Source of the DNA: Neobacillus sp. PS3-40
GTDB lineage: Bacteria; Bacillota; Bacilli; Bacillales; Cytobacillaceae
Length of the DNA: 64,000 nucleotides
NCBI RefSeq assembly: GCF_030915485.1
Contig: NZ_CP133266.1
Span: forward strand, 1,302,001-1,366,000
Direction: 5' to 3'
How positions within the stretch are numbered: position 1 is the stretch's first letter; the number at the start of each line of letters is the position of its first letter. The notes beneath the pieces are model-generated. The model ran no database searches. It was not told the DNA's origin and saw only the letters and a list, made by a program, of their open reading frames with translations. Positions 36,833 through 42,602 of the stretch are shown piece by piece. A program made the translations under genes and the position numbers.

Positions 36833-36926
36833 TTCTTTAGCTAATCAAAATTTATATCCATAAATTTTACTAGCGCATAAGTACAACTACGCTTCTGTCA
36901 TCAACGCCAACCAGCGAGTTTTCTTT
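36833..36926 (-). repeat. Dispersed structured repeat, copy 2a (tandem)
   Basis: Second of two tandem units with 88-bp spacing, read on the minus strand. It lacks the small GC hairpin (hairpin 2) present in other copies, while the AT-rich hairpin is kept with A-T and T-A pairs replacing G-C and C-G pairs. Confidence 0.85.
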
Positions 36927-37015
36927 AGCTAATTAAAATTTATATCCATAAATTTTACTAGCGCATAAGTGCAACTACGCTTCTGTCATCAATGCCAATC
37001 AGCGAGTTTTCTTTA
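36921..37015 (-). repeat. Dispersed structured repeat, copy 2b (overlaps nrdR end)
   Basis: First tandem unit. Its opening AAGAAAACTCGCTGATTGGC encodes the last residues K-K-T-R and the TGA stop of nrdR, so the element is fused into the gene. It is nearly identical to copy 2a with a few substitutions. Confidence 0.88.
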
Positions 37016-37457
37016 TTAATTCTTTTAGTTCCTCAATAAAAACATTTATATCTTTAAATTGGCGATAGACAGATGCAAATCTCACATAAGCAACTTCGTC
37101 AACATATGCAAGCCTATCCATAACCATTTCTCCGACTTCTTCACTTTTGATTTCTGAAATTCCTTGACTACGCAGTTCTTTTTCAACCCCAAGAGTTATT
37201 TCCTCTAGTTCCCTTAATGCCACAGGACGTTTTTCACAGGCTTTAATTAACCCACGGAGGATTTTATCACGACTGAATTCTTCCCGCGTCCCATCCTTTT
37301 TCACGACAATAAGCGGGATCTCTTCGATTTTTTCAAAAGTTGTAAAACGGTATCCACATTCCTCACATTCTCGCCTACGCCTTGTAGCTCGCCCATCATC
37401 TACAGGTCGGGAATCAAGCACACGTGTACCGTAATGTTGACATGAAGGGCACTTCAC
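36999..37457 (-). CDS. nrdR: Transcriptional repressor NrdR
   Basis: A 152-residue repressor of ribonucleotide reductase genes. The N-terminal zinc ribbon has CPSC and [10 protein letters not shown]; the ATP-cone domain (about 49-139) begins [35 protein letters not shown] or dATP binding controls its oligomer state. Length matches B. subtilis NrdR (YtcG). The last four codons and the stop come from a copy of the dispersed repeat, an oddity that leaves the core intact. Start ATG at 37457. Confidence 0.96.
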   Translation of the reverse strand: MKCPSCQHYGTRVLDSRPVDDGRATRRRRECEECGYRFTTFEKIEEIPLIVVKKDGTREEFSRDKILRGLIKACEKRPVALRELEEITLGVEKELRSQGISEIKSEEVGEMVMDRLAYVDEVAYVRFASVYRQFKDINVFIEELKELIKKTR

Positions 37458-37567
37458 GAATTAATCAGCTCCAAATCTATCTACTCTAACTTAAGATTTT
37501 TCCATCTAAAATAAATGTCTTCTATAAGGATATTTTATTAAAAAGAAGGTCATAAAACAAGGAACAT

Positions 37568-37960
37568 TTACTTCTTGCCTGTACCTATTAAAGTATGTAC
37601 CTTGTTGATTCGTTCGTAGTAAGAAATAATCCTTCTTCTTAATGTTGGATAATTTCCAAATAAAGATGTTCGCTCCGAAGAAATGGTAAAGTCAACTGCC
37701 GTTTCTAGAGGTTTTACCGAAATAATTGTAACGATTAAAAAACATGAATTTGGGTTGTTCACTTCAATTGCAATTTCGCCATGCTCTTTGGATACAGTGG
37801 AAATCCTACAGTCTGCATCTTGGCGAAATAGTTGTTCAATTGATTGGAACAACTGATTAAAGTTTCCTTTATAGAAATGCGTTTTTAATTGATCATCCAA
37901 ATGATTTTCAGATGTTTCAATTTCTTTTTTAAAACGCAAGAAAAAGTCTCTAATAGCCAT
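37568..37960 (-). CDS. Conserved cytosolic protein of unknown function
   Basis: A 130-residue soluble protein without signal peptide or membrane helix: an N-terminal helical part (MAIRDFFLRFKKEIE, then DDQLKTHFYKGNFNQLFQSIEQLF) and a mainly beta part (ISTVSKEHGEIAIEVNNPNSCFLIVTIISVKPLETAVDF is at about 66-104). It resembles proteins annotated only as cytosolic protein beside speD and nrdR in other Bacillaceae. The ATG at 37960 follows GGAGGG by 5-6 nt; a reading 15 codons longer is less likely. It lies between speD and nrdR, each gap about 110-130 bp. Confidence 0.8.
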   Translation of the reverse strand: MAIRDFFLRFKKEIETSENHLDDQLKTHFYKGNFNQLFQSIEQLFRQDADCRISTVSKEHGEIAIEVNNPNSCFLIVTIISVKPLETAVDFTISSERTSLFGNYPTLRRRIISYYERINKVHTLIGTGKK

Positions 37961-38011
37961 ACTTTCCCTCCATAGTAGTGCTTTTTCATATAGTTTACAA
38001 CACAATCAGGT

Positions 38012-38041
38012 AAAATAAAAAGGAGTGCATAATTACACCCC
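38012..38041 (-). terminator. Terminator of speD
   Basis: GGGGTG pairs with CACTCC (one G-U) with an 8-nt loop, then TTTTTATTTT on the minus strand. Confidence 0.7.
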
Positions 38042-38045
38042 CAGG

Positions 38046-38086
38046 TTTCTAACTTCAGATTCACTTTTTCTAACTTCAGATTCATT
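38046..38086. repeat. Two tandem 21-bp direct repeats
   Basis: TTTCTAACTTCAGATTCA occurs twice with a 21-bp period, just after the speD stop and before its terminator. Too short and too few for a CRISPR or a satellite; no function is apparent. Confidence 0.8.
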
Positions 38087-38094
38087 TTTTAAAA

Positions 38095-38469
38095 TTATAG
38101 AACTTTTGCCTGTTTTACTTGAACAGGTCCCATACCACGTGGAATTTCAATATTTTCACGAGTTTCCGCATTTAAGCTTTCAGCAATATAATCAGCTGCA
38201 ATATTAGGATTCAAATCGCCACATGTATATACATCAATACTAGCATACCCATGCTCTGGGAAGCTATGAATAGTCAAATGTGATTCAGAAATAATAACTA
38301 CTCCACTTACGCCTTGTGGTGCAAATTTATGAAAGGCAACCTCTCGAATTTCAGCACCTGATTTTAAGGCAGCTTCTACAAAAGTTTGTTCAATAAAATC
38401 CATATCATTTAATTTCTCGAAATCGCATCCCCATAATTCGGAGATTACGTGACGTCCCATTGTTTCCAT
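38095..38469 (-). CDS. speD: S-adenosylmethionine decarboxylase
   Basis: A 124-residue class 1B proenzyme that provides decarboxylated AdoMet for spermidine synthesis. Self-cleavage between Glu62 and Ser63 in [14 protein letters not shown] should create the pyruvoyl cofactor; His68 and Cys83 (YTCGD) are the conserved processing and catalytic residues. The protein is close to B. subtilis SpeD (126 residues). Start ATG at 38469 or three codons later. It has a 145-nt leader with a possible multi-branched fold and a terminator of its own. Confidence 0.95.
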   Translation of the reverse strand: METMGRHVISELWGCDFEKLNDMDFIEQTFVEAALKSGAEIREVAFHKFAPQGVSGVVIISESHLTIHSFPEHGYASIDVYTCGDLNPNIAADYIAESLNAETRENIEIPRGMGPVQVKQAKVL

Positions 38470-38506
38470 ATTGATGTTTCCCCCTTTAGGATTTTCGCTT
38501 CATTCC

Positions 38507-38604
38507 TGAAATTGTCTGTTGACGGTAAGTTGGCCACTACCACGGGGGAAAGTTAGTCCAAAGAGGTCCTAACCCTTTAAGTAGTGAATCGCTACCTAAT
38601 TTCA
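38507..38604 (-). ncRNA. Candidate structured leader RNA of speD
   Basis: The speD leader can fold into a closed multi-branch junction on the minus strand. TGAAATT (38513-38507 side) and AATTTCA (38604-38598) form a perfect 7-bp closing helix. Inside are AGGTAG/CTACTT, GGGTTAG/CTAACTTT (with G-U pairs) and a GGTAGT/ACTTACC stem with one bulge and a GGCCA loop. The element fills most of the leader between the predicted start point (about 38615) and the ribosome binding site. I do not recognise it as a named riboswitch class; the fold was drawn by eye. Confidence 0.45.
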
Positions 38605-38621
38605 AGAAGTTCACGATGACT

Positions 38622-38650
38622 AGTATACTTTGTTTATATTATTTTTGCAA
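38622..38650 (-). promoter_or_regulatory. SigA-type promoter of speD
   Basis: TTGCAA (38650-38645), 17 nt, TATACT (38627-38622) on the minus strand. It predicts a leader of about 145 nt, which starts about 10 nt before the candidate closing helix. Confidence 0.7.
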
Positions 38651-38733
38651 CCTATCAAATTAACTTTCTGAGCGGAAATTTATTTTACACGAATATTTAT
38701 AATGATTTTATGTCAATAAAAAGAAAAACGGCT

Positions 38734-38834
38734 AAAGAAAACTCGCCGATTGGCAAGCCCCTAAAAGGCGATGACAGAGGCGTAGTTGCACTTATGCGCT
38801 AGCAGAATTTATGGATATAAATTCTGCTTAGCAA
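38734..38834 (+). repeat. Dispersed structured repeat, copy 3 (full length)
   Basis: The best complete copy, between gapB and speD. Hairpin 1 is CTCGCC-GATT-GGCAAG, hairpin 2 a small GC stem, hairpin 3 GCGTA/TGCGC (with G-U) and hairpin 4 a perfect GCAGAATTTAT/ATAAATTCTGC with loop GGAT, extended by GCTA/TAGC. It abuts the gapB terminator. Confidence 0.9.
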
Positions 38835-38860
38835 AAAAAAATGCTGCCTGTTCGGCAGCA
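38833..38860 (-). terminator. Terminator of gapB
   Basis: TGCTGCC pairs with GGCAGCA (38842-38848 with 38854-38860); on the minus strand a run of nine T residues follows (with one A before it). It joins directly to repeat copy 3. Confidence 0.88.
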
Positions 38861-38867
38861 ATTTCCT

Positions 38868-39899
38868 TTATCCTACTTTCACATGGGAAACTTTACCCAT
38901 TTCAGAGGCAACAAATAAGGCAAGATCTACAACCCTTGACGAATAGCCCCATTCATTATCATACCATGCTAAAACCTTTACTTTATTTGAGCCCATTACC
39001 AATGTTGAAAGTCCATCGATAATTGCAGAATGTTCATTTGAATTAAAATCAACGGACACTAGTGGTTCCATCGTAAATCCTAGAATTCCTTTTAATGATC
39101 CTTTTGAAGCATCCATAAATGCTTGATTGATTTCATCGATCGTTACATCTTTTTTAAGATCTACTACCAAATCGACAAGAGATACGTTTGGTGTCGGCAC
39201 GCGTAATGCCATTCCATGAATTTTACCTTTTAATTGTGGTAACACAAGTGCTAAAGCCTTTGCTGCGCCTGTTGAAGTTGGAATAATAGATTGTCCGCAA
39301 GCACGTGCCCTTCTTAAATCTTTATGCGGATTATCAATATTTTTTTGATCATTTGTATAGGCATGAATGGTTGTCATTAATCCATTTTCAATGCCAAATT
39401 TATCGTCTAAAATTTTTGCAACTGGAGCCAAACAATTGGTTGTGCAGGACGCATTCGAAATAATTTGATGTTGGTCCAAATCAAGCATTTCATCATTAAC
39501 ACCCATGACAATAGTTATATCCTCATCTTTTCCAGGTGCAGTTAATATAACTTTTTTAGCACCTGCCTCTAAGTGAAGGGCTGCTTTGTCACGCGAATTA
39601 AATTTTCCTGTTGCTTCTATAACTATATCAATATTCAATTCTTTCCATGGGAGTAGCTCAGGATTACGATTGTTTAAAAGTTTTATCCTTTTCCCATTTA
39701 CAACTAATTCATTATCTAAAGCAGTCACTTCTCCAGCAAATGGTCCATGAACTGTATCATATTTTATTAAGTGTGCTAATGTTTCAGCTGGATAACTTGC
39801 ATTTATGGCTACCACTTCAAGCCTTTTTTCAGTGATGGCTTTCCTAAATACCATTCTTCCTATTCTTCCAAACCCATTAATTGCAATTTTTGTCTTCAT
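38868..39899 (-). CDS. gapB: Glyceraldehyde-3-phosphate dehydrogenase, gluconeogenic type
   Basis: A 343-residue GAPDH. The Rossmann motif INGFGRIGRMVFR, catalytic Cys in SNASCTTNCLAP and conserved YDNEWGYS are present. The residue after the second strand is Asn (INASYPAETLAH) instead of Asp, as in B. subtilis GapB, which prefers NADP and works in gluconeogenesis. The genomic place next to speD is also that of gapB. The upstream region carries two sites matching the CcpN consensus, so repression by glucose is expected. Confidence 0.95.
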   Translation of the reverse strand: MKTKIAINGFGRIGRMVFRKAITEKRLEVVAINASYPAETLAHLIKYDTVHGPFAGEVTALDNELVVNGKRIKLLNNRNPELLPWKELNIDIVIEATGKFNSRDKAALHLEAGAKKVILTAPGKDEDITIVMGVNDEMLDLDQHQIISNASCTTNCLAPVAKILDDKFGIENGLMTTIHAYTNDQKNIDNPHKDLRRARACGQSIIPTSTGAAKALALVLPQLKGKIHGMALRVPTPNVSLVDLVVDLKKDVTIDEINQAFMDASKGSLKGILGFTMEPLVSVDFNSNEHSAIIDGLSTLVMGSNKVKVLAWYDNEWGYSSRVVDLALFVASEMGKVSHVKVG

Positions 39900-39919
39900 G
39901 TGATGACCCCTTCCACATT

Positions 39920-39930
39920 AATGTTATACT
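39920..39930 (+). promoter_or_regulatory. CcpN-like operator 1 of gapB
   Basis: AATGTTATACT matches the CcpN consensus TRTGHYATAYW at all but the first position. It is in opposite orientation to the second site. Confidence 0.6.
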
Positions 39931-39952
39931 GTTCATCTCTTCGAATGTAATT

Positions 39953-39963
39953 AGTATAACATA
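39953..39963 (-). promoter_or_regulatory. CcpN-like operator 2 of gapB
   Basis: TATGTTATACT on the minus strand is an exact match to TRTGHYATAYW and includes a likely TATACT -10 box, so bound CcpN would meet polymerase at the promoter. B. subtilis gapB also has CcpN sites at its promoter. Confidence 0.75.
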
Positions 39964-40041
39964 ATTAAATATTTTTGTGGTAATTAAACTGCGGATTTTT
40001 AAGAAGTTTTTTCGTTTTAACGATAATATAACGTTTAAAAT

Positions 40042-40084
40042 AAAGAAAACTCACTGATTGGCGAGTCCCCAAGGGCGATGACAG
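40042..40084 (+). repeat. Dispersed structured repeat, copy 4 (5' half)
   Basis: AAAGAAAACTCACTGATTGGCGAG followed by the small GC stem and GATGACAG. The sequence then diverges, but another hairpin (GGATAA/TTATCC, 40098-40122) takes the place of the missing half. The 40085-40341 stretch otherwise holds the palindrome GTGCCTGGCAC (40144-40154) and no supported gene. Confidence 0.75.
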
Positions 40085-40341
40085 ATAATCATCTTCGGAT
40101 AAATAAGGATCTCCTGCTTATCCTGTCCTATCTAGGAAAAAAAGTGCCTGGCACCACCTAAAGAATCAATTAATCGCACATAATAGCCAAAAATACTATC
40201 AGAAAGTACTTCTACATAACCACTAATATTGCTCTGATAATTAGCAATTGATTTTTTCTTTTTATTAATTAACTTTTTACTATCACTCGCACTATATTTA
40301 ATATAATGCGTATCTAAGATAAACTTTCTTATAAGCAAAAG

Positions 40342-40370
40342 AAAAAGAGAAGGGTAACCCTTCTCTTTTT
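40342..40370 (-). terminator. Terminator of the phoPR-polA-mutM-ytaF-coaE transcript
   Basis: AAAAAGAGAAGGG pairs with CCCTTCTCTTTTT around TTA on the minus strand, then more T residues follow. It lies just past the coaE stop at 40380. Confidence 0.9.
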
Positions 40371-40379
40371 GCTCTCTAT

Positions 40380-40985
40380 TTAGTCTTTTTTTAGACCCCA
40401 ATCCAGCAGAAGTTCTTCAAGCTGGTTTTCCGTTTCTTGCAAGGTTCCATTATTATTAATTACTTCATTGGCTAAGCCCACCTTTTCAGAAAGGGGCATT
40501 TGTGATTTTACCCTAGCCATAGCATCTTCATAAGTAAGATTATTTCTTTCCATTAACCGCTGAATTTGGATATTTTGATCAACATACACAAGAACGACCT
40601 TATCCACCATAAACATTAATTTACTTTCAAATAACAAAGGAATATCAAGAATGATAATTTTTTCTTCCCTGGCAATTGCTGCTTCCTTCTGCCTGGTCAT
40701 TCTTCTTCTAACTTCAGGATGAACAATTTGATTTAAAAGCTGCCTTTTCTGGTCGTTATAGAATATAATTGAACCCAACTTTGGCCGATCAATCTCTCCA
40801 TCTGGCATTAAAATACTCTGTCCAAATTCCTTTACTATTTGAAGATATGCTGGTTCACCTTTTTTTACAGCTAGGCGTGCTTCTACATCTGCATCAATGA
40901 CTGTTATTTTCATTTCCTTTAACATATTAGAAACTGTGCTTTTTCCACTTGCAATTCCGCCTGTTAAACCAACAATTAACGTCAT
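40380..40985 (-). CDS. coaE: Dephospho-CoA kinase
   Basis: A 201-residue P-loop kinase that performs the last step of coenzyme A synthesis. Walker A GLTGGIASGKST (residues 6-17), DADVEARLAV (substrate-binding Asp region), the DIPLLFES motif and the lid RNNLTYEDAMARVKSQMP are present. Length fits (B. subtilis 197). It is the last gene of the mutM-ytaF-coaE group, 22 bp after ytaF. Confidence 0.95.
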   Translation of the reverse strand: MTLIVGLTGGIASGKSTVSNMLKEMKITVIDADVEARLAVKKGEPAYLQIVKEFGQSILMPDGEIDRPKLGSIIFYNDQKRQLLNQIVHPEVRRRMTRQKEAAIAREEKIIILDIPLLFESKLMFMVDKVVLVYVDQNIQIQRLMERNNLTYEDAMARVKSQMPLSEKVGLANEVINNNGTLQETENQLEELLLDWGLKKD

Positions 40986-41007
40986 AACATTTTCCTTTCA
41001 TCTCATC

Positions 41008-41643
41008 TTAAATTTTCCAGATACCAATAAGAATTAAGAGGATTCCCGGCAAAAATGTGAATTTTTGAATCCAGTCAAAACGATGAAGAAAGGTGCCGCT
41101 CTTAATCCCCATTAGAACAAATAATGAACTCATAGCTGCTACGGTTAGAGCCAAATAGATGGGAGAAAATCCGAGCATCGCCGCTCCAATTCCTGCTCCA
41201 AAGGCATCCAATGACAAGGCAAATCCAAGCATAAGTGCTTCTATACCAGTGATCGTCCCCGATTTATCAAAATCAGCAGACATTGGTTTTTTCAAGATAT
41301 TAATAACGATTCCAAGTGAACGAATTTCAAAATTGACTATTGTTTTTTCATGACTTTGAAATTCCTTATCTTTTTCGGGCCGAAAAAACTGATACAAAAC
41401 TGCTATACCTAGGCCCATCAGGATGATACCACCAAGGCTTGCGGTAATATGAGGTGAAAGAATTTTTGAGAGCCCATGTCCGATTGATACGGCAATCATT
41501 AGGGAAACAGCAGAGCAACTTGCAATGATTACGACTGATTTAAACGGCATTACCATTTTGCGTAAGCCATAGGTAAACCCGACACTAAAGCTGTCGAGAC
41601 TAAGTGCAAAAGCGAGCAAGAATAGTGAAATCCATTGAACCAT
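41008..41643 (-). CDS. ytaF: Sporulation membrane protein YtaF (MntP-like fold)
   Basis: A 211-residue polytopic membrane protein with six hydrophobic helices in two related halves, each with an ALSLDSFSVG or ALSLDAFGAG motif, as in the MntP manganese exporter superfamily. The B. subtilis counterpart has the same length and is annotated as a sporulation membrane protein; transport activity is inference. The ATG at 41643 follows GGAAGGAG by 8 nt; a longer frame to 41724 has no matching homology. Confidence 0.9.
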   Translation of the reverse strand: MVQWISLFLLAFALSLDSFSVGFTYGLRKMVMPFKSVVIIASCSAVSLMIAVSIGHGLSKILSPHITASLGGIILMGLGIAVLYQFFRPEKDKEFQSHEKTIVNFEIRSLGIVINILKKPMSADFDKSGTITGIEALMLGFALSLDAFGAGIGAAMLGFSPIYLALTVAAMSSLFVLMGIKSGTFLHRFDWIQKFTFLPGILLILIGIWKI

Positions 41644-41740
41644 GCTTAAAGCTCCTTCCATACAAAACACTACGATAGTATATGGAGGAAGCCTATACAT
41701 GGTTATTCGAATTTTTGAAATCAACCCTTAATTTTATGAA

Positions 41741-42568
41741 TCATAGCCTTTGACAGGAGGGACAATAATGTGTTCCCCTACCTCCCACAACTGTTTTCAC
41801 AAGAGGTGTTCCACATTTTTTGCATTCTTCACCTTTTCGACCATATGCATATAACTCATGCTGGAACATTCCTATTATTCCTTGGGAGTTAACATAAGAA
41901 CGGATGGTACTACCTCCCTTTTCAACAGCTTCCCTTAATGTATTTACAATTTCAATGTAAAGCATAGCAATTTCTTGTGAATTAAGTGAGCTTGCAATTC
42001 GTTCAGGATGAATTCCTGAACGGAATAGTGCCTCATCTACGTAAATATTACCTAGACCGACAAACAGCTTCTGATCCAAAAGGGCTATTTTTACTTTTCG
42101 CTCAGTTTTCGCCAACCTTTTTGCAAGATATTCCGGTGTAAATTCCTCGGAAAAAGGCTCTGGTCCTAACTCAGTTAGTGGTGGCTCCTGAAATTCTCCA
42201 CCTTTTTTAAACAAATGCATAGTTCCAAATTTCCGAACATCCTTGTACCTAAGTTCAGTGTGATCTGTAAAATGAAAAACAACATGGGTGTGCTTATCCA
42301 AGAGCTCTTCCTTTTTGAACAACCCATATTTTCCTTCCATTCGTAAATGAGATACCAATGCATATTTATCAGTATAAATAATTAAAAATTTTCCTCTTCT
42401 TCCAACATCAACAATGCGTTCTCCTTGTAGGGCATCAATGAATTGCTCAACTTCTTGAGGTTTCTTAATAATCTTTGGCCAGTTGACGGTTATATTGCTA
42501 ATTTGTTTATGAAGAATTAGGCTTTTCAACGTTTTCCTAACTGTTTCTACTTCAGGCAGCTCTGGCAC
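41741..42568 (-). CDS. mutM: Formamidopyrimidine-DNA glycosylase
   Basis: A 275-residue repair enzyme removing 8-oxoguanine and ring-opened purines. It starts MPELPEVE, giving the catalytic N-terminal Pro and Glu after Met removal, has the conserved GRRGKFL beta-turn Lys, the H2TH region (QKLFVGLGNIYVDEALF) and a C-terminal zinc finger CKKCGTPLVKTVVGGRGTHYC then PSC. Complete. It is 35 bp downstream of polA and 98 bp upstream of ytaF. Confidence 0.96.
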   Translation of the reverse strand: MPELPEVETVRKTLKSLILHKQISNITVNWPKIIKKPQEVEQFIDALQGERIVDVGRRGKFLIIYTDKYALVSHLRMEGKYGLFKKEELLDKHTHVVFHFTDHTELRYKDVRKFGTMHLFKKGGEFQEPPLTELGPEPFSEEFTPEYLAKRLAKTERKVKIALLDQKLFVGLGNIYVDEALFRSGIHPERIASSLNSQEIAMLYIEIVNTLREAVEKGGSTIRSYVNSQGIIGMFQHELYAYGRKGEECKKCGTPLVKTVVGGRGTHYCPSCQRL

Positions 42569-42602
42569 TATAATTCACCTCTCTTGGGATTGATTTTATT
42601 AG

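Noticed and set aside
38046-38086. Direct repeats considered as CRISPR
   Set aside because: Only two units, a 3-bp spacer and no cas genes.
40132-40401. 89-codon minus-strand frame overlapping the coaE end
   Set aside because: It reads straight through the coaE terminator hairpin and lacks a ribosome binding site; treated as possible remnant DNA, not as a gene.
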